Shown piece after piece: positions 1-7,633 of a stretch of DNA of 64,000 nt; position 1 is the first letter of the stretch; the number at the start of each line of letters is the position of its first letter. The DNA is from Streptomyces sp. NBC_01571. Its GTDB lineage: Bacteria > Actinomycetota > Actinomycetes > Streptomycetales > Streptomycetaceae. The stretch lies in assembly GCF_026339875.1 (NCBI RefSeq), contig NZ_JAPEPZ010000001.1:5208001-5272000 (forward strand), given 5' to 3'. The position numbers were made by a program, and so were the translations under genes. The notes beneath the pieces were generated by a model. The model had not been told where the DNA came from and made no database searches. It saw nothing but the letters and a program-made list of their open reading frames with translations.

Positions 1-539
1 CGGGCCGCGGGCGGCTCGTTTACTGTCAGGGCGCGCACAGCGTCCGTGAGAGCGGCCGTGACGCCCGTGCCAGATCCGAGCCAACGGGCGTATGCCATAA
101 GGGACTTGATGTCGATGCCGGGTCGTACGGCGTTGGCGGACTGCATGGTGCCGCGGTAGATCCAGTGCTCGCCCCGGGTCGTGGCCACGGTCCGGGTGGC
201 CGGCAGGGTCTCGCGGGCCCACGCGATAGCGGCGGGGTCGTCCAGGTCGACCACGGTCACCCCGGCGCCGCCGGGGTGGTAGGCGACCGCCGTCGCGTGC
301 TGCCATACCGGCGCCCACGCTGTGGAGTTGAGGGCCTGCGGGTCGGTGGTGGCCGCGGCCCACCCGTGGCACGGCCGCGGGCAGACGCAGGGGCCCGGGG
401 TCCGCATGTTGGGCCGGCCACCGCACGCGTTCCTGGCGCAGGTCGGGCAGTTCCCGAACGGCAGCTTCCCCCGGCGCAGTGGCAGAACGGGCACGCCCTG
501 CGTCGCGAGAAGCAGGGCAGTGCGCAGGTGGTCTTTCAT
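1..539 (-). CDS. Bifunctional DNA primase/polymerase (prim-pol), C-terminus outside window
   Basis: Reading the minus strand from ATG at 539 gives 179 open codons to the left edge, so the gene is partial. The product begins MKDHLRTALLLATQGVPVLP and has a Cys-rich stretch (CPTC, CVC) after residue 30, then VTVVDLDDP. This last motif fits the metal-binding acidic residues of the AEP/prim-pol fold. RPGIDIKSLMAYARWLG follows near residue 145. Small prim-pol proteins are standard in Streptomyces integrative elements, next to the replication initiator. Its ATG overlaps the stop of the upstream DpdA-like gene (ATGA at 539-536), which implies coupled translation. Family and role are from general knowledge; the function is inferred. 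Confidence 0.8.
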   Translation of the reverse strand, partial: MKDHLRTALLLATQGVPVLPLRRGKLPFGNCPTCARNACGGRPNMRTPGPCVCPRPCHGWAAATTDPQALNSTAWAPVWQHATAVAYHPGGAGVTVVDLDDPAAIAWARETLPATRTVATTRGEHWIYRGTMQSANAVRPGIDIKSLMAYARWLGSGTGVTAALTDAVRALTVNEPPAA

Positions 540-1399
540 GCGGCGCTCCGGTCGGTGAGGAGCATTTGGTGGTGGCTGGGGATGGCGTCGATGACGCGCT
601 CGCGCCAAAGCAGGGCGTAGTCAATGCAGTTCGCGCAGTTCTTGTGTGGGTGGCCGGGCAGCGGCGGCCGGCGGCGGGCGTGGGAACTCCAAGCGGCGGA
701 GTCCGCGGAGGCGAGGAGGTGCCCGACGCGTTCCAGGCCGAGGATCTTGAAGCCGAAGCCATGCAGACGCAGGCCGTGCGCGGCCATCGCGGTGACGATG
801 GCAGCGCCCTGGCGGGTGGACTGCAGTCGGCAGACCGAGCCCAAGCCGACGACCGGTTCCGCCCGCAGGTCCACGTCCGCCTTCTCGTACAGCTCCACGC
901 AATGCTCGTACTCGGGGATGCTGCGCCCTTGTAGGACGGGGGCGATGCGCAGGTCGGGGGCGAGGGAGCGCAGTTCGAGGAAGTTCGCCACGGTGCGGCG
1001 CTGGTGCTCAGCAACGGACAGGTGGGTGCCGACGAAGTACTGACCGCCGAACCAACCGCCATGGATGATGGCGTCCTCGCACATCCAATCCTGTTGCGCA
1101 GCCCAGTCGTAGGGGCCGACGTGCTCCCAGATACGTCGCAGGTCATCGACGTACTGGCGCGGTGTGCGGGTCCAGATGCCCCTTTCCTTCAGCTCCGAGA
1201 AGCCTCCGGAGTCGATCGCGTAGGGGCCTTGAGCCTCGTCCCACTTCCGGGCGCGGTCGAAGTGCTCGGACTTCAAGAACAGCGGCACGTCGGTCAGGCG
1301 CAGCCAGTGCCGTTTGTGGGTGGTCAGGTAGAACCGCATACCGGCCGCGGCGGGAGCTCCCGCCGGTAAGGCTCGCGGCAGGCTGGTGGGTTGCGTCAT
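536..1399 (-). CDS. DpdA-like tRNA-guanine transglycosylase paralogue (7-deazapurine DNA modification family)
   Basis: This 287-residue protein has a TGT-like fold signature. AIDSGGFSEL (Asp63) matches the DSGGFQ loop of tRNA-guanine transglycosylase. It also has DWMCE (104-108), GLGSVCR (185-191), LHGFGFK (212-218) and SADSAAWS (231-238, Asp233 at the position of the nucleophile). A C-terminal HPHKNCANC (250-258) could bind zinc. This combination is typical of the DpdA branch, which in phages and Dpd islands inserts 7-deazaguanines into DNA rather than tRNA. No preQ0 synthesis genes are visible here, so any base would come from the host pool. The stop overlaps the prim-pol start. Assignment rests on motifs remembered for the family; an actual DNA substrate is inferred. 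Confidence 0.72.
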   Translation of the reverse strand: MTQPTSLPRALPAGAPAAAGMRFYLTTHKRHWLRLTDVPLFLKSEHFDRARKWDEAQGPYAIDSGGFSELKERGIWTRTPRQYVDDLRRIWEHVGPYDWAAQQDWMCEDAIIHGGWFGGQYFVGTHLSVAEHQRRTVANFLELRSLAPDLRIAPVLQGRSIPEYEHCVELYEKADVDLRAEPVVGLGSVCRLQSTRQGAAIVTAMAAHGLRLHGFGFKILGLERVGHLLASADSAAWSSHARRRPPLPGHPHKNCANCIDYALLWRERVIDAIPSHHQMLLTDRSAA

Positions 1400-1487
1400 G
1401 CTGAATGTCTCCAGTTCCTTCGAGGGATGCTGGTGGACAAGGGCGGCCCCGTTCTTTGGCGAGACGTGGGGGCCGCCCTTGGCGTAG

Positions 1488-1952
1488 CTAGCTGTAGAAC
1501 TTGTTCCGCTTGATCACGGCTTTGCGGATGTTGACCGTCGTCCCGCCCTTCGAGCCGGATGCGGTGAAGATCTGCACGGCGATCCATCCGCCGAAGATCA
1601 CGGCGGCGAGGATGATGAGTTGGGTGATCAGGGCGGTGAGTGCGGCGATGAACGTCGTCAGGAGCAGCAGCCCGCCGCACACCGCGAGGAACCCCACGCC
1701 CCCGAGCGCGACGTTCACGGCCGCCCGGGACACGGCCGGCTTGGCAGTGGCCGGCCCCGGCTGCACGGGGCTGATGGCGTAGCCGGTGACGACGCGGCCG
1801 TCCGGCAGGACGACGCTCGCCACGCTCGGAACGGCGCCCGGCTGCACCGGAACGAGCGGCGCCGGTGCCATGACGACGGGGGTGATCGGGGTGGGCCGGT
1901 GGACGTCCACGGCGGTCTCGTACCGGCCGTGGGGGGCGTGTTCGGGGTACAT
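1488..1952 (-). CDS. Small membrane protein of Streptomyces mobile elements (DUF6251-like)
   Basis: The 154-residue product has a proline-rich N-terminal half with VVLPDGRVVTGYAI in the middle. Two adjacent hydrophobic segments follow (about 85-105 and 112-128), then a basic tail ending KAVIKRNKFYS. This is the layout of a small integral membrane protein. It sits between the translocase and the DpdA-like gene in the AICE block, and similar proteins recur in Streptomyces plasmids and AICEs. A part in transfer or spreading is a guess from context. No catalytic motif is seen. Confidence 0.6.
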   Translation of the reverse strand: MYPEHAPHGRYETAVDVHRPTPITPVVMAPAPLVPVQPGAVPSVASVVLPDGRVVTGYAISPVQPGPATAKPAVSRAAVNVALGGVGFLAVCGGLLLLTTFIAALTALITQLIILAAVIFGGWIAVQIFTASGSKGGTTVNIRKAVIKRNKFYS

Positions 1953-2044
1953 GCGGAATCCCTTCGCGATGCGGTGCAGGGAGGCGGGACCACCCCCGTG
2001 CGGGGTGGCTGTGGAGGGGTGTTTCGGGGGTCTGACCTGCGGTC

Positions 2045-2157
2045 CTCCCTGACTCCCTGAGCGATCATTTGTGCAGCTCAGGGGCAGGGAGGTGGGTCAG
2101 GGAGGGGGTTAGGGAGTTCTCCCTGTCTCCCTGCCCGGGGCGGGGTCGGCTCCCTGT
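2045..2157. repeat. Cluster of eight CTCCCTG-type 8-mers, candidate clt/TRS conjugation locus
   Basis: Forward copies CTCCCTGA start at 2045 and 2053 (abutting), CTCCCTGT at 2119, CTCCCTGC at 2127 (abutting) and CTCCCTGT at 2150. Reverse copies are at 2085-2092 (CAGGGAGG), 2097-2104 (TCAGGGAG) and 2109-2116 (TTAGGGAG). The cluster begins in the spacer and runs to the last bases of the translocase gene. In Streptomyces plasmids the TraB translocase binds arrays of 8-bp TRS repeats at clt, often just 3' of traB. The match in size, spacing and position is inferred to mean the same function. Confidence 0.6.
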
Positions 2158-4265
2158 CATCCTTCGGCGGAAGCGGAACCGTCCGCGTCGCGGTTGGCGA
2201 GCGAGCGCAGGACGCGGTCACGGCTGACGACCATGACCCCATCGGACTTGTGCGGCTCCGCGCCGGCGTCGTCCAGGACGCGCTTGAGGTCGATGAACGA
2301 CCAGCCGCCGTACGCATCCGCACTCAGCGCAGCTAGGCGGGCCAGCACGTCCTTGGTCCGCACCCGCGGCTTGTCCCCGAGCACGCTCGCGATGTCGGTG
2401 AGCGGGTCGCGCTTCTCACCGCGGTTGAGGGTGGTGACGCCGTCACGCAGGGCCTTGGCTCGCTCGGTGATGGCCTTGGCGTCCTCATCCCCGATGAAGT
2501 GCGTGCGCACGGTGATGGAGGACTGACCCTTGGGGATCTCGATGCCGTCGGAGGCGATGACCAGGGTTCCCTTGTCGAGTCCCTGGCGCAGCAGGTGCGG
2601 GGCTGCGCCGGCGTTGACTGCCTTCTCGCCCAGCGCCATGACGGACTGCGCTGCGGTGCCCAGGGCGAGGGAGGCGCGGGTGTGGGCGCCCTCGCGGACC
2701 AGCTTGGGAAGGTTCTGGTCGGTCGGGTCCTGCGTTCCCTCGTACATGAGGACGTCGACCACGCGGCCCTGGTTGTGGACCTTGCGCACGGCCATGAAGT
2801 AGCGCGACAGGGCCTTGGATCCGCCGTAGGGGCGCTTTTGGTCGTCCATGGCCGGGCACATGAACGCCACCTGTGCTTCGTCCACGATCCCGATCAGCGG
2901 GTCGAACACGACAGTGGGGTCGGCCTGTCGCTGCGCGATCCGCTGGTTCATCTCGTCAACCAGGCCCTCAACCATCTCGGTCGCCTCGATCACGTGCTCA
3001 TCGGTCGGGCCCTGAATCAGGATGGTGGCCAGTCCGTCGAACATCGACCAGTCGCCGGCGCCCTTGAGGTCAGCGATGCGGAACTCGACCCGTCGATCCA
3101 ACGACGCCCACAGCGCCAGCGACCGAAGCGCGGCGGTCTTGCCCTGGTTCGACAACCCCGTGATCAGCAAATGCCGCTGATACAGAGACAGCGCCGCCGC
3201 GTCGCCGCGCAGGTCCTGCCCCCACGGGGCGCGGCCCTTGGTGTAGTCGGCGGTCATGGTCTCGTCGGTGACCAGCGGAGACGGGCCGATCGGCTCATCG
3301 AGCGCCCCGGAGTCCGCGATCCACAGCCGCACCGTCCGGGCAGCAATGGGGATCATGATGAACACTTCGTGCTCGTGCCGGGTCAGGTTCTCGGCAAGCT
3401 TCCGGCGCCGGTTCTGCACCTCGATCGTGGACACCCCGGACGGGAGCGTGACGTCGACTTCCACGCCGCATCCGGCGATCCGGATCGGCCCGAGCATCGA
3501 CGCGCCGGCGTCGCCCATGTCCTTGATGGCGTTGCGGAGCGGGGCGACTCCGAGATCCCGGAGTGCCTTGATGACGATCGACGGGGTGATCGGCTCGCCC
3601 TCACCGTTCTTGATGTTCGCCGGCAGTGCCCACGCGGGGGCCGCGTGCTGCTTGCTGCCGACTGCCCACAGGGCGAGCAGGGCGAGGAACGGGCCGATCG
3701 TGATCACGGGCCCCCACACGACCTGAACGATCCAGATCAGCAGGTTGATGAAGTCGACGGCCGCCATCAGCGGCGTGACGACGTCACTGACGTCCTTGGT
3801 CGCAATCGCCATGACGATGCCGAGGGCGACCAGTCCGCCTATGCCCATGCCGGTGCCGGCCGCGATGCCCTTCGCCGCGTCGATCGGGGAAGTGAGCAGG
3901 TCCATGCGGCGGCGGTGCCGGGCGTCGCGGTAGCGCTGCCCGCGCTCCTCCCACTCGGCCGCGAGTTCCATGTTCCCCGCAGCCTCCGCGGTGCGCATGT
4001 ACCGCTCGTAGCGGGCGGCAGTCCGGCCGTCCCACGCCCGGCGCCCGACGATCCGCGCGCCCCCGACCACATACAGGCTGTGGCGGGCGGCAGCGCGGGC
4101 GGTCGCTTTCGTGTGGTCGTGCGTGACGGCCGTCTTCACCGCACGCCCGGAACGGACCCACAGCGGAACGGGCGGGGCCGGGGCGGGTTCGGGGACCACG
4201 GTCAGGGTGGTGACGGTGGCGGGCTCGTTGGTGTCCTTGTGCAGGTGGACGACGTTCTCGGTCAT
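2157..4265 (-). CDS. FtsK/SpoIIIE-like DNA translocase, TraSA/TraB type conjugal transfer protein
   Basis: The 702-residue protein has a soluble Pro-rich N-terminus and two hydrophobic regions (about 135-155 and 165-205). It then carries a P-loop ATPase: Walker A TGLSNQGKTAAL near 366-377 and Walker B LIGIVDEAQ near 455-463. The C-terminal 65 residues (VRTKDVLARLAAL to RDRVLRSLANRD) look like the winged-helix module that reads 8-bp repeats in TraB proteins. In Streptomyces this single protein moves double-stranded plasmid or AICE DNA between mycelial tips. The last codons overlap the CTCCCTG repeat cluster, its likely target. The gene starts at ATG 4265. Confidence 0.9.
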   Translation of the reverse strand: MTENVVHLHKDTNEPATVTTLTVVPEPAPAPPVPLWVRSGRAVKTAVTHDHTKATARAAARHSLYVVGGARIVGRRAWDGRTAARYERYMRTAEAAGNMELAAEWEERGQRYRDARHRRRMDLLTSPIDAAKGIAAGTGMGIGGLVALGIVMAIATKDVSDVVTPLMAAVDFINLLIWIVQVVWGPVITIGPFLALLALWAVGSKQHAAPAWALPANIKNGEGEPITPSIVIKALRDLGVAPLRNAIKDMGDAGASMLGPIRIAGCGVEVDVTLPSGVSTIEVQNRRRKLAENLTRHEHEVFIMIPIAARTVRLWIADSGALDEPIGPSPLVTDETMTADYTKGRAPWGQDLRGDAAALSLYQRHLLITGLSNQGKTAALRSLALWASLDRRVEFRIADLKGAGDWSMFDGLATILIQGPTDEHVIEATEMVEGLVDEMNQRIAQRQADPTVVFDPLIGIVDEAQVAFMCPAMDDQKRPYGGSKALSRYFMAVRKVHNQGRVVDVLMYEGTQDPTDQNLPKLVREGAHTRASLALGTAAQSVMALGEKAVNAGAAPHLLRQGLDKGTLVIASDGIEIPKGQSSITVRTHFIGDEDAKAITERAKALRDGVTTLNRGEKRDPLTDIASVLGDKPRVRTKDVLARLAALSADAYGGWSFIDLKRVLDDAGAEPHKSDGVMVVSRDRVLRSLANRDADGSASAEG

Positions 4266-4281
4266 GTGGAGCGTCTCCTGT

Positions 4282-4836
4282 TCAGGCGTGGGAGCCGGGG
4301 ACGATGCGGTTGGCGAGGTACTCGAAGCCGTAGGCTTCGGCCTCTTCCTGGTCGACGAGCCAGTTGTGTTCGCGGGCGTCGCGGCGTGACTGCCGCTCGA
4401 TGCCGAACCCGGCGCGGGTGTTGGCCACGACCCGCTCGAACACGCCCTTGCGGCTGAACTGCATGGCGTGGGTGAGTTCGTGAACGAGCGTCACGGCGAA
4501 CGCTTCGGGGGTGGGGTGCTTGTCGACGTCGATGATGATCAGCGCGCTCTTGTCCGGGCGCGGGATGGCGCGGGCCTGGATCTCGCGGGCCACCTTGCGG
4601 GCGTCGCGTTCGGCACGGTTGAGGGTGCGGCGGTCGATGGCGCCGGCGAGGGCGATGTCGGCGGCGGTCATCGCTTCGGCCATGCCGCGTTCGTTGGTGA
4701 GGATCACCTCGACGTCCGGCATCCGGCCCGGCACCGCCCGGTTCACCACGGTCACGGCCTGTTCCGTCAGCCGTTTCGCGGTGCGGGCGGTCGAGCCGTA
4801 TCCGGGGATCTTGTGCGTGCTCACGGTCGTCTTCAC
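4282..4836 (-). CDS. Putative zincin metallopeptidase of an integrative element (HELTH motif)
   Basis: The 184-residue product contains LVHELTHAMQ, the HExxH zinc-protease motif, near residues 119-128. Downstream EEAEAYGFEYLA (about 168-179) offers a third, glutamate ligand, as in gluzincin-like folds. There is no signal peptide or membrane segment, so it is probably cytoplasmic. It lies 16 bases upstream of the translocase start and is probably in the same transcript. The substrate is unknown. Element-borne HExxH proteins can cleave regulators (the ImmA type), but there is no HTH partner here, so this is only a possibility. Confidence 0.6.
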   Translation of the reverse strand: MKTTVSTHKIPGYGSTARTAKRLTEQAVTVVNRAVPGRMPDVEVILTNERGMAEAMTAADIALAGAIDRRTLNRAERDARKVAREIQARAIPRPDKSALIIIDVDKHPTPEAFAVTLVHELTHAMQFSRKGVFERVVANTRAGFGIERQSRRDAREHNWLVDQEEAEAYGFEYLANRIVPGSHA

Positions 4837-4863
4837 ACGAGTCTCCGAGGGGAAAGCCGCAGG

Positions 4864-5349
4864 TCACGCGGCAGCAGATTCGGCGGTGATGCACAGACCG
4901 CAGATGCCGTGCCGGGTCGACAGGCAGTAGCTGTAGGTGATCTGGCACTTGGGGCAGGTGCGGCGGGCGAGCATCGCCAGGGCGAGCGCGCCCCACTTCC
5001 GCGACGTCATCGGCCGCACGGGCTTGGCCAGGTCGAGGCGGTAGAGGTAGGAGACGCGCACCCCGCCCTGTCGGCGGTTGACGCGCATGACTTGCGCGGC
5101 GATTTCTTGCCCTCCGGGGCGCAGACCGCGGGCCCGTAACTGTCGGCGGGTGGCGAGCCCGTCCGGGGCCAGGCGCCACGGATAGGTGGAAACCAGCGGG
5201 TTCGAGGGATTTGGACGGTGTTCTCGTGAGAACCCGCTGGGGACGTGGTCTTTTTGGTCGGGGGTGCCGCGCGGGTTCGGCTTTGGAGCGTGCGGCAGGA
5301 TGGGGCTCCGATCGGTGGAGGGGGCGTTGGGGTGAGCTATGACCTGCAA
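4864..5349 (-). CDS. RRQRL-motif zinc-ribbon protein of Streptomyces mobile elements
   Basis: The conserved part starts near residue 60 with ATRRQLRARGLRPGGQ. It continues through VSYLYRLDLAKPVRPMTSRKW and ends in a four-cysteine ribbon, CPKC (about 134-137) and CGLC (151-154). This is the pattern of the RRQRL-motif zinc-binding proteins found in Streptomyces plasmids and AICEs, whose function is not known. The first 55 residues are poorly conserved-looking. No other in-frame start with a good ribosome site is seen, so ATG 5349 is kept. Its 5' end overlaps the start of the plus-strand gene at 5332 by 18 bases. Confidence 0.65.
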   Translation of the reverse strand: MQVIAHPNAPSTDRSPILPHAPKPNPRGTPDQKDHVPSGFSREHRPNPSNPLVSTYPWRLAPDGLATRRQLRARGLRPGGQEIAAQVMRVNRRQGGVRVSYLYRLDLAKPVRPMTSRKWGALALAMLARRTCPKCQITYSYCLSTRHGICGLCITAESAAA

Positions 5350-5802
5350 GCGGTGATCGCCGGTGAAGAGGTGCTGCGCGCCGCTTCACTGGATTTGCCT
5401 GCTGCTCGGATGGCGTCGCTCGGACAGGGCCTGTCGCTGATGCCGATGACAGACGCCCTCTTTGATTCCGTCGCGGACGGCAGCGATAACGGCGCTTTGG
5501 GGTTCTGGCGGCTGCCGGGAGGGTTCGAGAAGACCCTCGCTGACTGGTCGACCGCTGGGCCGGTGGCCTACGTGGAAGCCGAGTACTTCGGCGGTGTGGG
5601 CGAGCAGCAGGCTGCCGTGTGGGATGCCGGCACCGTCGTGCTGGGACCGCTCCATGTACAGGAGGGCCAGCCCTTTCCGCCAGCTGGCAGCGCCATCTCG
5701 CAGGCACTTCGACGGCTGGGCGTCGTGGCGAGCGCCGGGGAGGACGAGTTCTCAGCTGTGGGATTGGGCCGTCACCGACACGGTGAGAGATGGATAGCCT
5801 GA
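5332..5802 (+). CDS. Conserved Streptomyces protein of unknown function, often near mobile elements
   Basis: I place the start at GTG 5332, preceded by GGTGGAGGGGG (5314-5324). The frame is open further upstream, but that part is unlike a protein N-terminus. The product has 156 residues. Recognisable blocks are SYDLQAVIAGEEVLR, LMPMTDALFD, FWRLPGGFEK, YVEAEYFGGVGEQQAAVW and a C-terminal AVGLGRHRHGERW. The family is common in Streptomyces but I know no function for it. It is the only plus-strand gene in the AICE block and faces the minus-strand genes on both sides. Confidence 0.7.
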   Translation: MSYDLQAVIAGEEVLRAASLDLPAARMASLGQGLSLMPMTDALFDSVADGSDNGALGFWRLPGGFEKTLADWSTAGPVAYVEAEYFGGVGEQQAAVWDAGTVVLGPLHVQEGQPFPPAGSAISQALRRLGVVASAGEDEFSAVGLGRHRHGERWIA

Positions 5803-5827
5803 GCAGCGGCTTCCGGATTCCCGCATG

Positions 5828-5866
5828 AACGGGCAAATTCCTGGCTCCGCTCGCGGAATCTGCCCG
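5828..5866. terminator. Stem-loop between convergent genes
   Basis: ACGGGCAAATTCC (5828-5840) pairs with GGAATCTGCCCGT (5854-5866) with one mismatch and a 13-base loop. It lies 26 bases after the plus-strand gene ending at 5802 and before the minus-strand stop at 6034, so it can serve both. Confidence 0.6.
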
Positions 5867-6033
5867 TAAGTGCGAGAACCTCGTGACCTCGTGGGCACGC
5901 CCCGCGCAGGATGCTCACCTGCGCACTTGCGCCGACGCGGCCGCCGCACATCTCGGGGAACCCGCGTGAACTCCAGTTGGTATCCCGTAGCGGTCCCCGG
6001 ACGGGTCGAAGCACTTGCCCCACGCGGCGGACA

Positions 6034-6939
6034 TCAGACGGCCGCCTTAGCGGCCCGCTCGCCGCGCAGGGTGTCCCGCAGCGTCCGGGCGTTGACCGGT
6101 GAGGTGTGGACCGCGAGGCGGATGCCCTCCGCGGTGAGCTTCGTGTCCGGCCAGTCGGCGGTGACGCGCCGTGCCTCATCGAGCAGTTGATCGGGGGTGC
6201 GCTTCGGCCGGCTCGATCGAGCGACTGCGGGGACCCGACCGGTTGCCCGGCGCGGGCGGGTCGACTCCGCAGCAGCCACTGACCGCCGCTCGATTGGCGT
6301 TGCGGGAATCGGGGCGGTGGGAGTCGGGACGGGCTTGAGGGGAACCGCCGGCTTCTCGAACGGAACGGTCACGGGATCGGGCATCCGCACGGGCGCCGTG
6401 GCGACCGGGGCGGGGGTCGATTCCGCGAGGTCAGCCGTAGACCGTTTGCTCACGCTCTCGGTAGATTCCTCCGCATTCACGACCGGCGCCGGAATCGACT
6501 CCGTGGTCGGGGCGGGGCGGTGGTGCAGGACCTTGGCGACCAGATCGGAGCCGAAGTAGATCGACCCGACCGGAAGCGAGGTGGCCAGCAGCACGAGGGC
6601 GTAGTTGGCAGGGTCCCAGTCGGCGAGCCGTCCCCAGTCGACCGTGGCGCCGTGCAACTGCGGGATGAGTCCGTGGACGTAGTTGAGGACCAGCGAAGCG
6701 GCGGTGTAGGTGCCCAGGACCCGCAACGCGAACGTCCTTGCCTGGTCTGTCAGGACCAGGGTGGCGACGAGGGCGAGGGCCATCAGGCCGTCGACCACGA
6801 ACGGGTAGAGCGTCGCCGCGGTGTCATCCGCGCCAATCGCGGTGGCGATGTCCCGCAGCGCGTTCCAGGAGACCCGGAACGCCATGGCGACCACGACCAC
6901 CAGAGCGAGGACTAACAGGCCCTTTCCCCACCGGTTCAC
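6034..6939 (-). CDS. DUF2637 membrane protein, Spd (spread)-type, with C-terminal helix-turn-helix-like region
   Basis: The 301-residue product starts at GTG 6939. It has about four hydrophobic segments in the first 125 residues (LLVLALVVVVAMAF, YPFVVDGLMALALVATLV, LGTYTAASLVLNYV, YALVLLATSLPVGSIYFG), the DUF2637 pattern. A long Pro/Ala/Thr-rich linker follows (about 140-235). The basic C-terminus (RTPDQLLDEARRVTADW to NARTLRDTLRGERAAK) looks like a DNA-binding module. Such proteins are encoded with TraSA/TraB in Streptomyces elements and assist intramycelial spread (family knowledge). The GTG start overlaps the stop of the preceding reading frame (GTGA, 6939-6936). Confidence 0.75.
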   Translation of the reverse strand: MNRWGKGLLVLALVVVVAMAFRVSWNALRDIATAIGADDTAATLYPFVVDGLMALALVATLVLTDQARTFALRVLGTYTAASLVLNYVHGLIPQLHGATVDWGRLADWDPANYALVLLATSLPVGSIYFGSDLVAKVLHHRPAPTTESIPAPVVNAEESTESVSKRSTADLAESTPAPVATAPVRMPDPVTVPFEKPAVPLKPVPTPTAPIPATPIERRSVAAAESTRPRRATGRVPAVARSSRPKRTPDQLLDEARRVTADWPDTKLTAEGIRLAVHTSPVNARTLRDTLRGERAAKAAV

Positions 6940-7199
6940 GCCGCACCGCCGGCGGCTTCAGCGTCGGTGGTGCGGTTGGCGAGGACGCGGTACTCGGTGA
7001 GGACCCGAGCCAGGGCCCGGCGGACGCGGCGGGTGTCGACCTCGTTCGGGGTGTGGTCCATGGCGATGATCTGCGCGTCGATCAGGTCGACGTCCGCCAG
7101 GATCAGCGGGAGCTCCTGCTCGATCGCGTCCAGTTCCGCGTCGGTCGGCTCGTTCCACTCGGCGAACGCGGTAACGGCTTCCTGAACAGTGACGATGGG
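6936..7199 (-). pseudogene. 5'-truncated DUF6284-like element gene without a start codon
   Basis: The frame ending in TGA at 6938-6936 reads VTVQEAVTAFAEWNEPTDAE, then ends in LANRTTDAEAAGGAA. This resembles DUF6284 proteins of Streptomyces AICEs (family recalled from memory). The open frame has no ATG, GTG or TTG at its 5' end. Family similarity stops at about 7199, where the opposite strand turns into a different, chromosomal gene. I infer the element was broken here and the first codons lost. Otherwise the frame looks intact, and it is translationally coupled to the DUF2637 gene. Confidence 0.6.
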
Positions 7200-7204
7200 G
7201 TTCG

Positions 7205-7441
7205 CGCGTCGTCGAGGGCGTCGCCGCCTTCCGCGCGCTCGGCGACCTGATCCCCGACGTGCGGTTCTGGGAATGCGACTGGAACATCACCGACCGGCCC
7301 ATCGCCTACGACTTCGCGATCAACTCCGCGGTCGACGACGCGGACGCCCTGCAGCGGTACTTGGAGCATCCGGCGCATCAGGCGGGCGTCGCGCTGTGGC
7401 GCGAGTTCGCGACCTGGGTGATCGCCGACTACCCCTTCTGA
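7205..7441 (+). pseudogene. C-terminal remnant of a Dabb (stress-responsive alpha/beta barrel) protein
   Basis: From 7205 the plus strand encodes RVVEGVAAFRALGDLIPDVR and ends in LWREFATWVIADYPF, the C-terminal three quarters of a Dabb-domain protein of about 97 residues. The usual N-terminus (about 20 residues with the IRH start) is absent, and an in-frame stop at 7190 precedes it. A GTG at 7259 could give a 60-residue product but would lack the first strands. The missing piece coincides with the edge of the AICE block. Confidence 0.7.
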
Positions 7442-7455
7442 GCCGCGCGCCCCGG

Positions 7456-7483
7456 AGCCCCTCGCCACGACCGGCGGGGGGCT
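7456..7483 (+). terminator. Stem-loop after the Dabb remnant
   Basis: AGCCCCTCGCC (7456-7466) pairs with GGCGGGGGGCT (7473-7483) with one mismatch and a 6-base loop, 14 bases after the TGA at 7441. Confidence 0.5.
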
Positions 7484-7585
7484 TCTCCGCGTCACGGGCC
7501 CCCAACTCTCCACAGTTCCCGTTCAACACGGCTTTATGCGGTGCTTGCACACAGTGCACATGTCTTGTGATGCTATGACCGCTTT

Positions 7586-7614
7586 TGACGGATGAGTTGA
7601 CGGATCTGACGGAT
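7586..7614 (+). repeat. Three TGACGGAT repeats in the sigF leader
   Basis: TGACGGAT occurs exactly at 7586-7593, 7598-7605 and 7607-7614, ending 20 bases before the proposed GTG start of the sigma gene. The repeats could be an operator or a translation-control element. No regulator is known to me for this sequence. Confidence 0.55.
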
Positions 7615-7633
7615 GATAGAGGTGGAGTTGACC

